From Macrosoma leucophasiata (taxonomy: Eukaryota > Arthropoda > Insecta > Lepidoptera > Hedylidae), in the NCBI GenBank assembly GCA_036365455.1, contig JAWQUS010000027.1, positions 10,372,001-10,436,000 of the forward strand: 64,000 bases of DNA. The letters are read 5' to 3'. The translations under genes were made by a program, and so were the position numbers. Positions 35,110 to 47,782 of the stretch are shown here, in pieces. A model generated the notes under the pieces. That model searched no databases. It saw nothing but the letters and a program-made list of their open reading frames with translations, and had not been told where the DNA came from. Each line of letters starts with the position of its first letter. Positions within the stretch are counted from its first letter, which is position 1.

Positions 35110-36303
35110 TTATTTTGTATCTTCACGCCAGGTCCCTAACGGGGTAGGCAGAGAGTGTAGAGCGTCAGATATCCCGGTCCTGACAAACCTCGTGCCTCGT
35201 CTACCTTCATCATTCTCTTCATACATGCACCCCGATTCACCATCAGACAGAACTCGACCTATTTGGTAATGGTAGGTCAGTCTTGGTCTTCCTGGGCCTC
35301 TGCAACCATCCACATTCGCATTGTATATCTGTTTAGTCATTCGCTCATTCGACATTCTTTCCATATGCCCGAACCATCGGAGCATGCCTTTTTTCATTTT
35401 TACACCGATACTATCATTCACACAAAGCCTCGTTCTTACATCTTCGTTACGAACGCGATCGGTGAGTGATACACCGCAGATCTTGCGCAAAGATCTCATC
35501 TCGACCGCGTTTAACTTACTTTCATGCTCTTTCCTGCATACCCAGCTCTCGCTTCCATATAAAAGCGTTGGAGTAAGTACAGCATTATGTACGGCTAGTC
35601 GAGCCGGCTGGCTGAGATGTTTTCATTCTAGCAGCTTACCCATCACTCCATTCACGCAATTCCCTGCAAGCACTCTTCTTTCTATGTCAGTGGTGTACCT
35701 ACCATCCTTGCTAAAAGCACATCCAAGATATATAATTTCATCCACCTGTTCTAACACTGCATCTACCCTTGCATTTGTTCTCTGTTCATCTCTTTCAAAT
35801 ACTAATTATTTAGTTTTGTTCACATTCAATTGTAAGCCTTTCTCCATACAATCCTCTTTCATGACTGTGACTAGTGCTTGTAGCCCAGATGGTGTAGAGC
35901 TTACAATTACCGCATCATCTGCGTAAAGCAGACAGTTCAGCACTAAGTCACCCATACGCACTCCCACGTCCATCAACTTCACCCTCTGGAGGCATTTGTG
36001 CAGATATATGATAAACAGCCTAGACGAAAGCACGCAACCCTGTCTGACACCGATGTTAACATCAAACCAGGGTGACATGTTACCATCTACCCGCACACAT
36101 GCTGGTATTGCACGGAGCAGACTGCCATCAATACCATACTCTGGAAAAATGTCCCACAGCTCCTTTCGTAATACCCTATGAAACGCTTTCTCTAAATCCA
36201 CAAAACCGCAGAAAATCTTCTGGCTCACAGCCAGATGCTTCTCTACGATGTTGCGGAGGGAGAAAACTTGATCCATACATCCTCTTAAAGTTCTGAAACC
36301 ACT
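35110..36303 (-). pseudogene. LINE reverse transcriptase, 5'-truncated, two in-frame stops
   Basis: A single minus-strand frame runs from 36303 to a natural stop at 35110, broken only by TAA at 35806-35808 and TGA near 35624. The first part has reverse-transcriptase blocks: SGFRTLRGCMDQVFSLR, FVDLEKAFHRV (catalytic D), GVRQGCVLSSRLF and YADDAVIVS (catalytic DD). The last part (KGMLRWFGHMERMS, KQIYNANVDG, GRPRLTY) is the C-terminal segment common in insect RTE-like/CFDP2-like LINEs. The endonuclease and the start are gone. Low mutation load implies a fairly young copy. The 3' end GCCTACCCCGTTAGGGACC, GGCGTGAAGATAC recurs at 8418 and 31407 and resembles the SINE C tail. The plus-strand frame 35321-35926 is a shadow. 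The exact clade is not certain. Confidence 0.85.
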
Positions 36304-36304
36304 T

Positions 36305-36935
36305 ATTATTATTTATATATATTTTATAGATAATAACAGTTCAGTATAAGTGATGTAAACTAAGAAATAACAAAAGAGCACTATGCAAGACCGTCGCCAG
36401 TCGACGATTTAGGGGTGGAGCAGATTCGTTATTCGATGATCTAGGGAACGAACGAATTATCATCATCATCCCTCCCTCCGCACGTGAAGCGTAACAGAGG
36501 AAGGGGATGGTTCGAGGGTCGAGGAAGTCCTCATTCCCCGGGCCTATCTGCCCCCGAAGCGTCGGGGGCGTGTTCTACAGAAGGGGATACTGGTACGCAG
36601 GGTAACACACTAAGGGAGGCCATATACTTTTTTTTTTAATTTTTTTTTTTAGTAGCTTTTTAGCCCTTTTGGATGATCTCGGGATGATCGTCGTATCTGA
36701 TTTAAGAGGGTAGGTAACACCTTTCCTTTTGGACCACCACTACTCTGGAGACGCCTGTGGACGAATGTTTTGTAGGCAGAAGTTTATTAGCAATGACATA
36801 TCCTGTGAAGCATGTGTGTTACATGGGTTTAGTATGTTTTTTTACGCTGTGAATAAAACGAGAAAATCAAACGCAGTGGTGAATATAGAGAATAAGAAAG
36901 GCCACAATATGTATGTAGTATGTAGCCATTAGGGT
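36305..36935. other. Unannotated stretch with GC-rich part
   Basis: 36400-36630 is GC-rich and includes a strong hairpin at 36550-36569 (GCCCCCGAAGCGTCGGGGGC). It may be an untranslated LINE part or another repeat; no second copy is in the window. Confidence 0.4.
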
Positions 36936-36937
36936 TT

Positions 36938-37226
36938 CTTTTTTGTATGTAATGGGCGTGGCAAACAAGCATGCAGTTCACATTGATGTTAAGTGATGAC
37001 TGCAGCCTATAGACACCCACATGAAGACCAAGGTCAAAATGCAGATGCGTTACCACTCCTGAGGCCTAAGGTGTTATGCCTCTGTGCCGGAAATTACAGG
37101 GCCGTACATTACCATCTGACCGGAACACGATAGTGCTGAACACTACCATTTAGCGGCAAGTATATTAGGTAATGCGGTGGTGCCTACGCCCGCGAGCTCC
37201 GTCACTGAAGCTCTACCACCAGTAAA
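36938..37226 (-). mobile_element. SINE-like family A, full-length copy
   Basis: Reverse of the family from its T-rich end (TTTTTTGTATGTAATGG) to CTCTACCACCAGTAAAA, nearly intact and close to the copy at 16032. Confidence 0.8.
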
Positions 37227-37229
37227 ATT

Positions 37230-38220
37230 AGGTAAAATTAGGTACTGCATTAAGGATATTAAATCATGAAATATTAAATAATGTTTTCTGTAAAACATGC
37301 TTGAGTGTAGATGAATTTTTATAGGTTGGTTGTAGAACTTAAACAGGAATTGAGCAGCCGGTTATACATTTTTAAGTATTGAAATATAATAAAATAATAA
37401 AAGACAAATAGAAATATTAATTTAAAAGATAAGTAACAACAACAACAACAATCTATATCAGTTAATAGAATTTATGCTTTTCATCACAATATAAAAAACA
37501 TTTTAAAAATACATACATTGCACTGCACCCATGTGATTGCAAACCGAATGCGGAAAGTTACTTTAATGATGAATTTATTATTGTAATCGAAAGAAAGTGA
37601 CTATAAATGTTAGATACTTTCTCGATCCTTTATCGCGAAGGTGAATATTAAGGGCAAACTACTGATAATTAAGAGTAAAAAAGTGACAGTAGCATACTTT
37701 ATGTTTGATCCCCACTCTCACACTTTTAACAAATCAGAAAGGGAGACTAAAGGCGCTCATTGGACCAAATAACGTTGAGTAGTGTTCGCGTTATTGATGA
37801 TGGAGATACTCGTAGTTGTTTGGAAAACTGTAGGTAATACAAACATTTTACTTGTTACTACCGAACCCTTCATGTCAGAGTCTGACTTACACTTGGCCTC
37901 TTTTTTATTCCTTTATTTGTGTTATATGACTAGTGGGAGTATTATTTAACTCGGTTGACATCAATTTGATAGGTACTATGCAGTACATTGTTCTTTTCCT
38001 AAAATGTTGGTAATTATCTCAACGTCAAAGCAGTAATGTATACCTACTGCACAATAACTATAATAGGTATATATCCCACCAAGCTATAATTCATACCGCT
38101 AATACGATAAGTATGAAGTTCGCCGGAATAACTAGTAATATGAATCTGATACCGTGAGAACTTAATAAAGCATATCTTATATCCAAGTTTTGGTAGTTAT
38201 TTGATACCTACTTGTAACTT
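37230..38220. other. Unannotated stretch
   Basis: AT-rich, with a short (CAA)n run near 37438. No gene or repeat was recognised. Confidence 0.5.
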
Positions 38221-38223
38221 CAT

Positions 38224-38300
38224 CGCTGGTAGATAGCTCCGGTAGAGGAATTCGAGAGCATATGCGCCGCTGCATTGGCTAATCTACCTATAGTGCTCGC
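38224..38300 (+). mobile_element. SINE-like family A, decayed head fragment
   Basis: GCTGGTAGATAGCTCCGGTAG, then CATATGCGCCGCTGCATTGG, mirrors the family head with many changes. Confidence 0.4.
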
Positions 38301-38336
38301 TGCAGTTATGTGTCGTTTACGTGGTTTATTTACTTA

Positions 38337-38444
38337 GCCTGGGTTCATTTCATATCCTTTTCTAACTTAAAGAAGTCTGTTAAAGTTAGAGCAGGATGTG
38401 AAATGTTGCAATAACTTTAACAAAAGTCGTGGTGCAACCCAGGC
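38337..38444. mobile_element. MITE with GCCTGGGTT ends and TTA duplications
   Basis: 108 bp flanked by TTA on both sides (38334-38336 and 38445-38447). Terminal repeats are GCCTGGGTT / AACCCAGGC, and inner arms ATTTCATATCC / GGATGTGAAAT also pair. A TTA duplication with short inverted ends fits PIF/Harbinger-type MITEs. Confidence 0.65.
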
Positions 38445-38812
38445 TTAGAGATGCATATCTGTCATGATAACTGTTTGTCAGTATCTACCTGAAGTCAGCT
38501 TTACACATTTGTATGTATGTATATACGAGTAATAAAACTAGCCCAATACCTACACTGTTTGATTCTGTTCTGAATATTTGTGTTGTTTGAAGCAGAAATA
38601 GGTCCTTGTGTTTTATCGCAGATTGCTACAGTTTGCACTTTACCATAATGTATAAAATAAATGCAAATAATAATATGCTTGTTATTTTCAAGGCATAAAA
38701 TACGTAATGTTTGTATTGTTTTTATTCAGCCGATTCAATGTGATCTTAATTCGAGAACTGGTACAATGAAATCAATATCACTATAATTTCGAGTTGCCAC
38801 CTCAATACATAC

Positions 38813-38875
38813 TTGCCTTCGAATGACTTAAGCAATGCTTCATAATGAAGCATTGCTTAAGTCATTCGAAGGCAA
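38813..38875. repeat. 63-bp perfect palindrome
   Basis: 31-bp arms (starting TTGCCTTCGAATGACTTAAG) are perfectly complementary around a single A at 38844. The loop is too small for a normal microRNA precursor. Confidence 0.95.
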
Positions 38876-38899
38876 TGTCAATCACACGGTTGGAGTCAT

Positions 38900-40235
38900 T
38901 CAAAGCTGGCGAACACGATCGGGATTAATTGACTAAACACATTTGTTTTATGAATGAATGAAGTGCAATATTTTGTTTCATGGTCAATTAGTTTTGAATT
39001 GATTAAGTTTAATTTCCTGTATCTTTTTTAAAGGGGTATCTTTTAAGTACAACTTTCTCCCGATTTTTGTGGAGAAATATAGGTGTAAATGTGTATTTAT
39101 TGGGACGAGCTGAATCGGCAAACGTCGTTCTGCCGTATAATAAAAGTTAGAGCATTGGCCGTAAAATAAATTAAAAAAATCAGACACTTTCCGCGGCTAC
39201 GCGTTTGAATTAATTTTATTTACGCGCTCATATATTTTGCGACAACTGCTAAGATATTAACGACCCCTCCAACATTAATTGTGCTAATCAATTTACACAA
39301 AACTACAAATTATATACACAAACCTTACTCATGAATCATTATCTATTGAAAACCGCATTAAAATCCGTGCAGTAATCTTTGAGTATATCGCGAACAGACA
39401 GACAGACGCGGCGGGGGACTTTCTTTTATAATATGTAGGTATACCTAGATTATTCCGTTATCATTTTTGAAATCCATTGGATAAGTTTTAACATTTCAGT
39501 GACTTTCAGCACCATTACATCTCAAAATGAGGAAACGAATGCGCTAATCTTCCTGATAGGTATGTAGAAATACGTTCATGTTTTATAGGCTGCTCAGTAT
39601 CCTTACCTCTCTTTCCTTGCATCTTGCATCATCATGTGTTAACATTATTCGTGACCGATGTCACTAGGTGAGATCAGATTAATAGGTACCTATATCGCGA
39701 AATTTGCTCTCACGAACCGTGGCTGTTCAATCACGCTCGCTTATTGACCTCGCCTCTACATTCACTAGCCGTCACCCAGGTCTAATTTACCTACACTATG
39801 TCAGTTTTACGGTTATTTCCCGTGGTTATTTCGTATACCGACGGAACTCGTGACATCTTTTGTTTGTAGCTGAAACCGTTGTCATGTGAACTAAGCCTTA
39901 GGTATACGACAAAAATAGTATTTGCCCCGTTGCAGTGTAACAAGATCGTGTGATACGGGCCTTTCTAAAACTACTCGCAAATGATAAAATTGGCGGCTCT
40001 GTGGCGGGGGTTCTTTTACACTGGCGTTACGTATGGATCGCGTTGCGTGAACGATACAATACAGATTTACAGATACGACAGCATCAAATACAATTAGCAC
40101 GCGAATTTTCCGCTGACACTTCCTTAATGTTATGGAAGAATTCGTTTTTTATTTTTCTATGCTATACTATTTTTGCACAGCATGACATGAGAATTTAGAA
40201 GAAAATACGATGTAATCTTTCCGAAATACTAAAAA
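38900..40235. other. Unannotated stretch
   Basis: 39340-39440 resembles a retroposon end (AACAGACAGACAGACGCGG). The frames at 39891-40198 have no domain. No gene was seen. Confidence 0.45.
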
Positions 40236-40239
40236 CGTA

Positions 40240-40556
40240 ACGTAACGTTACTTCACCCATGTGATATCCGAAGGGGTAGGCAGAGGTAAATGCATGCATT
40301 CAAACAAACATGCAAACAGCCACGATTCGCCGACTACGTTTTGGCCCTTGTTGTAACAAGTGGCGAGCCTATTGATAACTCCGGGCACATTACCAAACTT
40401 CAAGGTACTGGGAAACTTCAAGAAAATGGAAAAATCTCAATAGAACCAGAGATAAAGGATTTTACCATGTTATCTTTAATATCCCCCGATCCGGGAATCG
40501 AGCCCAGGACTCCAGCGTTGTAGTAGTGGCCTGCTACCACTAGGCTACTGAGGCAG
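40240..40556 (-). mobile_element. SINE family C, full-length copy
   Basis: Tail CGAAGGGGTAGGCAGAGG to tRNA-like head CTACCACTAGGCTACTGAGG; box B (GGGAATCGAGCCC on plus) has one change. The frame 40290-40523 is inside it and non-coding. Confidence 0.8.
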
Positions 40557-40559
40557 TAT

Positions 40560-43500
40560 GTATGGGCAGTTGGGCCCTAAATAGTAGTTAGTTTAGATAT
40601 ATACAAAAACACCAACGATTAGTTTGAGGTTCCAGTAACAGAGCCTATTGATATTCGTCGGGCATATTTATGGAGGAGGGAGAGTTAACCATTGGTAAAG
40701 GCTTATAATCACACAAAATTGTCTTCCTGGGGATTGAACTCGAAACCCTAGTAGTATCAGCCTAATCTAAGTTTACTTAGAAAATTTATTTTACTTGATA
40801 GTCCAAAACAGTGATTCTCAAAGTGGTCCATATAGACCCCCTGGGGTCCATGGGAGACTCGATGGAGTCTACGTATATGCATAAATAAAAATGGGATACA
40901 TGGGAAAGTTATATAAATTTTAGCAAGGGGGTCCACCGAAACCAGAAAAAAATTGAAAGGGGTTTACAAGAAAAATAGTTTGGAAACTTCTGGTCTAAAA
41001 TAATAGTAAATGATAAAATTGCACTCTGCACACATTGCACAGGTTATGTTGCCGTGAATTAGGCTTTTTATCGTTTATTGTGTGTCAATTCCCTTATTAG
41101 ATAAGATAGATTGCTTGATTATGTAAAGTAATCTGCACGCCTCGGTTCAAAGTGCAGTTCATTGCTTTCTCTTTTTATCCATCAATTGTCCGTCTCTGTC
41201 ACTTATGTGTTTTGTTACTTTCTACAAATCAGTGTTTACAACCTTTGTATTAGTTTTTGTTAGGTGATTCACTCGTTATTAACAACACTATGTAAAAAAG
41301 CGAGAAATTCCTTTGATGTGTGAATATTTACATTGTCATTTAACAAGCTAAAAGTGGTCTTGATTGGTGAGGAAAATTTGAAAAGAACTTTACATGTATT
41401 ATATTTTCGCAGAACATAAATGAAAAGGAAACTTAATGATGGCGTTAATGAAGTCCGTAAACTGTTCTTATGTCTTTACTGGCTTCGCACATGTAAAATG
41501 AATGGTAAACTTTCGAGCCACACATATTTACCACCCTAGTCGCAAATACTTATCTTTATTTTATCTGCCTGTAAGTAGTGGTTCACAATTTACTGTCTAG
41601 ACAGTTTCCTTTCCATATTGAATCTACTACCACTAAATATATGAACATCTCCTATATTTCCATCATATTGTGCATTTCATGTGAGTGAACTAATTTATCT
41701 CCAATCCTTGTGTACTGCGGCCATATATTTTAAAGGCTCATTTAAAAAAAATGCGTACATTTTTAGAAGAATGTACAACATCCTTGCATAAATGAGCTCC
41801 ATCACACCTTTTTCGCTCGCAAACAAACTCGGGTTCTCCTTATTAGTAGATATCATAAGTGTTCGGAGTATGTCAATGATGTGATAATTTGTCTATACTT
41901 TATTGCTAATCATTACAGACAGTTAATGTAATTATAGGATTCAATGTGCGTGTGGCCATCTAAATTTTGTGGAATAGATTTAAAGAATCATGGCAAGTTT
42001 CATATATTACATTGATTTGTACAAAAAAGTTAGAAAAAGGTACAAGTTAAAACGGATTAGAAATATTATCTAGGGAACCTAAAGAACATTTTCTGGTATG
42101 TAAATTATTTTTAAATCACCGGAATAAAAATCGTCATTCCTAACAACAGTAGAAGCACTCCATACTAAAGTTCAATTTCAAACTTTTTATTCCGGGGAGT
42201 TAAAAATATTTGAAGTATCAGGAAATGTTGTATGTACACTGGATAATATTTCCATGCTGTTTTGCCGTGTACCTTTTTTTCTTTTTTTCTGTACTAATCT
42301 TGCCATGATCGTTTGTTGCAGCGGTATTAATGTATATTTTGTATTTGTATATGTTTAATATCCTTTCGGACCACCTGGACAACTATCCTAAAAAGACAAC
42401 TTCCCAAATAGTCAACTCATATGTGTCTATTACTTTAGTCTGAGATTTTTGTGTAAAGACGTGGTGAGTTTGCGTTTATCGTCATAGTCGAGGGAAAATT
42501 CAAAAGAATCTGAGAAGCTGAGAACTCAAGACATCTGCTACCATAGATTACTCTCCGAAGGTGTAAACTTTGCAGATACGATATTATTTGACTTCGCCAC
42601 TTTATCTTTGGAGATTGTCTTGGTATGGTACCTATCTCACATTTTCTTATCTATTGATTATGTTGCTCGATCATTGAATACTAGCGGGCCTCGGCTTCGC
42701 TCGGGTACAAAGAATGTAATGTAGCTTATATCACTCAGTGAAGATGCAGCTTTTTAATGGTAAAAGAATTTTTGAAATCGGTAATGCAGTTTTTGCGTGA
42801 AAATGTTACAAACATACATACGAAAACACAAATTAATGTTGCTTTATAATATTAAAATAGACAGTATAGACAAAACTCAGGTTTGTAAGATAAGAACGGA
42901 TTGATCAGAAACTTTAATGCAAAATCCAATCTACACGCCACAGTTAGAAATAAGTAGGTAGGTAGATCAAATTACTTAAGTAACAGAACCCAATAAATGT
43001 AGGTACATATTAAAATAATTTATCTACATACGAGAAATCAAATACCTACGTTATTTACATTGCTATCCTTTTGTGACAATGTGTTAAAACAAATTGTTAA
43101 TACTCGGAACTCTTATAGCGGACAACCACTCCAAAGCCTGTTTAAAACAAGACGTATTGAAATAAATGGAAGACTTGTTTCTGCGATTAGTTAAAGCAAG
43201 AATCCCGTCAGAATGAGATACAGCTCAGATCAGGCAGGTCTCCACATGTTAGTTGTTTCTAAGAACCTATAAGGAGCTTTTTACAAGGACGGTAATACAT
43301 TGTATAATTTATGTTGTATGCTACATCGATTCAAATTATTAACCCATGACGATCATGAATCGATGGGCCTTTGGAATTCCATAATATTTGTGTTAATTAG
43401 CTAGGGTGAATGTGATTCAATATTACTTTTACAGTCTACACAATTAAATTGTTAAGAGGCAACGTTTATACTTTTTATGTTATTCATGTAAGAAATTACC

Positions 43501-44205
43501 TAGTGTATATTTAATTATAAAATAAAAACAATTAATTGAATGCAGATAAATTATTTATGAACGTTCCTTATTCACCTATTATTATCCACGACATTTTCAT
43601 CTGGTTATAATATCGGAGTGTTTGTCTATAAACCCATTAGTCTCAGCGGGATTTCCTGTAATAGATATTATATAGATACACTTCAATACAAGGTATGACT
43701 GAAACTGTTCACACAAGAATCACCTATGTATAAACTTAACAAAAGGACTAGAGTGCCATCGAACACTAGGGTGCAAGGAAACGGACTAAGAATGCGAATC
43801 CATTCGTTAAGAATAACGGCACAGACCGGATGGTCGAGTATATCAACTGCAATATTGATTTTGTTGTATATTTAACACAACACCGTCAATTAAGTGTATC
43901 TACAAACCTCTACTTTCATTTAGAAGTGACCAAAGACCACGATAACACAATTTGTCTTGTGCCTTAGAAAGTTGGAACTCTTAGTTAATGAGTCATTAGT
44001 AAAGCTATTAGTCAGGTGTGAAGATAACATTCACGTGTATGGATCTAAATCAACAATCACTATTTAGTTGTGAAATTGGTTTGAATGTTAGTTAGACAAA
44101 ACATAATGCGGATACATGATACTTGCAGTAGTTGTTCTTGATACTACTCGTATTTATTATTATTTTTGCTTGTGATGTATTTATATTATATACCACCGAG
44201 ATGTA
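40560..44205. other. Long unannotated stretch
   Basis: About 3.6 kb of AT-rich DNA. The only repeat hint is at 42680-42860 (CTAGCGGGCCTCGGCTTCGC near the start, TATAATATTAAAATAGAC at the end), probably a strongly decayed Helitron-like or LINE-tail copy. No exon was recognised. Confidence 0.5.
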
Positions 44206-44212
44206 TTATTAA

Positions 44213-45025
44213 TAGGTTGGGGAAAAAGTCTTTTCGCATTATAGTATGTATGAACTTGTATTAAAATCTCTTTGGCTGTAGTATTTGTATCTGGCTGGTT
44301 TTGGTATCATTGAAAGTTTAAATTTTAAAGAACATAATTCCAAATTAGGCAAATGTGTGATTTTCATTTGTTTTTCGTTCTGTCAAGATGAGTGAATCTA
44401 ATGAAGAAATTCGATACATTTTAAAATTTTACTACAAAAAAGGTAAAAATGCAACGCAAGCCGCGAAAAAAATTGCGATGTTTATGGACCTAGTGCAGTG
44501 TCTGTGAGAGTGGCACAAATTTGGTTTAAAAGCGTTTTCAATCCGGAAATTTTGATGTTAAAGATGCACCTCGCTCTGGTCGCCCTATTACGGATAAAAT
44601 GGATGCCATTTTTGAAAAAGTGGAGCAAGATCGACATATCAGTAGTTACGACGTAGCTGAAGAACTGAGAATTGATCACAAAACAGTTTTGGCGCATTTG
44701 AAAAAAGCTGGGTACAAAAAAAGCTCGATATTTGGGTACCTCACGAGCTCACTGAAAGAAACCTAATGAACCGTGTACTCATTTGTGATTCATTATTACG
44801 ACGTAATGAAACCGAATCATTTTTGAAGAAGCTGATAACTGGTGATGTAAAGTGGATCACGTACGACAAGAACGTGCGAAAAAGGTCGTGGTCAAAGGCC
44901 GGTCAGGCTTCACAGACTGTGGCGAAACCCGGGTTAACTCGCAATAAGGTGATGTTGTGTGTGTGGTGGGATTGGAAGGGCATTATTCATTATGAGCTAT
45001 TACCACCAGGCAGGATAATATAAAA
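44213..45025 (+). mobile_element. mariner transposon, 3'-truncated
   Basis: Begins TA then GGTTGGGGAAAAAGTC, a typical mariner terminal repeat, and is followed by a transposase relic. The 3' part and the second terminal repeat were not found downstream, so the element is truncated near 45025. Confidence 0.85.
44388..45023 (+). pseudogene. mariner transposase relic
   Basis: Starts MSESNEEIRYILKFYYKKGK, the N-terminal helix-turn-helix region, and continues in pieces to SGRPI, WVPHEL, ITGDVKWITYD (first catalytic D) and HYELLPPG. Three frame changes are visible: one base lost near 44474, one shift near 44531 and one extra A near 44719. The second and third catalytic aspartates of the D,D34D triad are missing because the sequence diverges after LLPPGRII. 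It cannot be active. Mariner transposases are about 345 residues; roughly 210 are represented here. Confidence 0.9.
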
Positions 45026-45029
45026 CTAT

Positions 45030-46830
45030 CGACTAGTCATGTAATTATGTCTTGGAGCTACTGAATATAGTAAGTTGATTTTTTTAGACTATTTAGACTA
45101 CGAAAATAAACATTGTATTGTTTGTTGTTAAGTATGTCTACATTGTCATTCATGGTTTAATTTTTGGGTCAATCAGCCAAATATAATTATTGTAACCGTC
45201 GCGCGTACGTGCGCAAGGTATACTCATCACGGATTCAGGGCGAAGATATCATGTACGAATATGAATATTTTGCATACTCAACACTGTTTCTTTTTGCTTA
45301 GTTATTATTATCTTTGTCTTTTACCTTTTGCTATGCAAATCTCTAAGCTTTTCCTGCACAATTCCTTCCTGCTGGACTTATCGATACGCCTGGCAGCCTT
45401 AAGTTCCGGCCTTTTCTCTTTGTCAGCTACGGTATCGAAAGATTGTTTAACAATATCATTGTCTTTGGTAATGATAACTTAGATTCTTTTGTCTCCATAA
45501 ATACGAATAAATCGTATAAAATTACTGATACATATCTGAATTTTTTAAATAGTTATTATTGGATATTGTGAGATTGATCGTATTGATTTTAGATCGTGGC
45601 TTTCGGGACGATATTCTTGTTTGCATATTGTTATGGACTGGAGTTTAATGATAAATTTAACTCGAGTTAGATTGAATATTTGTAAATGGTAAGTAATGGT
45701 AAGCTTTGAAATAATCTCTATAGAAAATTTAGAGTTCAGATATTTAATACACATTTTGTACCTACTGGTATAATTTCAGCAAGGTTTAAGATAGACAGGG
45801 ATACCTACCGTCTTCGATGTCTATTTCGGTAATATTCGAATATAATATTTCAAATATACCTATTGATATAAAATGTATTAAATTACAGTAATACACAACG
45901 CATACTTTTATAGTAATAAAAGTAGATTCTAAAAAATAAATAAATTAAACTAAATAGAAATAAATTAACCTAATCCTATTAATTATAAAACTAAAAGTAC
46001 CTACACGTCTGTGAATTGCACATCGCTGTCTTTCTGCGGTAAAGTCCCCAGAAAGCTGGCAGCATTGCTGAGTTGAACAGCAATGCTAATTCTTTGTCCT
46101 AAAAATGGTCCCGAGAAGTGTCGACCAAGAGTTTCGAAACTTCTTTGAATAAAACTTGCACTGCCGGCCCCATTGATTGAATTGGCTTCTTAGGATGTCA
46201 ATTCTATTTATTTATATTCGAGGTACCTCCCGGATGGTTTTTTTTTTTCGCGTGAGCTGGAGTTAGGTAGGTACACACGTGTAATCGTGACTCCTGTTAT
46301 CAATTTAATATGCATGTTCTGATTTCAAAACATATTTAAATTATAAAACGTGACGCGGGGTTTAATGCATGTAATATAATTCGAAATAAAGTAATACTTT
46401 TGGTATGTTATGTTGGGTAAGTTGGGTCATAGAACGGACTCTTACATTGTAAAATTTTATTTAAGTCAGTACAATCTGTCCGTAATTGATCGGTTAAGTT
46501 TGAAGGTTTTGATTTTGTTATTTGGCAATACGAGCCTAAGATTATTGACATAAGTGATATAGGCCCTAACTATTTCGAAAAAATGTACAAACAACAAGGG
46601 TGTATTTTTTTTCGAAAATAGGTTGTGATTATCTGTTGAGTAAAAACATGTTTTACAAAAGTAATACAATTAACAAAAATATGTATATTTATATTTTTGT
46701 TTTAATTAGACGTGCATATCAATTGTTTTTCACTTTAATTTATTTTGTTCTTTTTTGACTTGTTATAAGCGGTGCTTGTCAACCTAAATGAATAAATTAA
46801 TTTCTGATTCTGATTCTGATTGGTATTTCC
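45030..46830. other. Unannotated stretch
   Basis: AT-rich. A small hairpin (AGCATTGCTG / CAGCAATGCT, 7-base loop) lies at 46061-46087. No domain-bearing frame was seen. Confidence 0.5.
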
Positions 46831-46835
46831 TTTCA

Positions 46836-47765
46836 AATCGAAGATGGCGGACTTAATTATTTTTCTACGTTGTGATATGGTGTCAATTTCGCGGTTTCTT
46901 GGTGTACTGATTACGAAAATGTCATCTTTTTTCATATGGCCAAGATGGCTAACAGATTTTTCTTTCAAAATATGATATGGGTATCAATTTTGAGGTTTTT
47001 CGAGGTGTTGATTACGAAAATGGCATCCGTTTTCAGATCCAAGATGGTGGACAGACTTTTTTTTCAAAATGTGAAATGGGAATCAATTTCGAGGTTTCTT
47101 GGGGTGCTGATTACGAAAATAACATCCGTTTTCAGATCCAAGATGGCGGAAATAATTGTTTTTTATTTAGATACACCTATATAGGCTAATAGCACCTTAG
47201 AAAACTTCGAAAATTACACGCATTTGATTTAAGAAATAGTTATTAGCCATCTTGGATCTTTAAAAGTTGCCATTTTCGTAATCAGCACCCCAAGAAACCT
47301 CGAAAATGATACCCATATAACATTTTGAAAAAAAAAAAAATTGTCCGTCATCTTACAACATCTGAAAACGGATGCCATTTTCGTAATGAGTATCCCAAGA
47401 AATCTCGATAATGATACCCATATCACATTTTGAAAAAAAAAAACGTCCGTCCACCATCTTGGATCTGAAAACTGATGCCATTTTCCTAATCAGCACTCCA
47501 AGAAATCTCGAAATTGATACCTATATCACATTTTGAAAATAAAGTCCGTCCGCTATCTTTGAACTGAAAATGGATGCCATTTTCTCTTCTTCATTTTTCA
47601 TCTGTCCGCCTTCTTGAATTAGAAAAATGCACCTCAGGAAACCGTAAAATATAGATCCATATCATATTTTCTAAAAATAATTATGTCCGCCATCTTTGAC
47701 TTGAAAAGAGATACCATTTTCGTAATTAAAACCTCAAGGAACCCTAACATTGACACCCACATTGC
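46836..47765. repeat. Foldback array of ~100-bp units in both orientations
   Basis: Four forward starts of AAGATGG(C/T)GGAC at 46841, 46942, 47041 and 47140 (99-101 bp apart) are followed, after about 80 bp of unrelated sequence, by reversed units whose CCATCTT marks lie near 47247, 47348, 47454, 47553, 47609 and 47690. Each unit contains ATTACGAAAATGGCATC and a TCGAGGTTTCTTGG-like block. Short frames on both strands repeat the same peptide (ITKMASVFRSKM), which is a by-product. The whole could form a long imperfect hairpin, as in Foldback-type DNA elements. Confidence 0.85.
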
Positions 47766-47782
47766 TTACATATTATCGTTAG

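Noticed and set aside
35321..35926. 201-residue plus-strand reading frame
   Set aside because: It is the shadow of the LINE frame on the other strand; the minus strand carries the reverse-transcriptase motifs.
38813..38875. MicroRNA precursor
   Set aside because: A perfectly paired stem with a one-base centre lacks the loop and mismatches of animal microRNA precursors.
46936..47184. Repeated peptide ITKMASVFRSKM as a protein domain
   Set aside because: The same peptide appears in frames on both strands because the DNA unit is mirrored. Units differ by frame-breaking changes and have no start or splice context.
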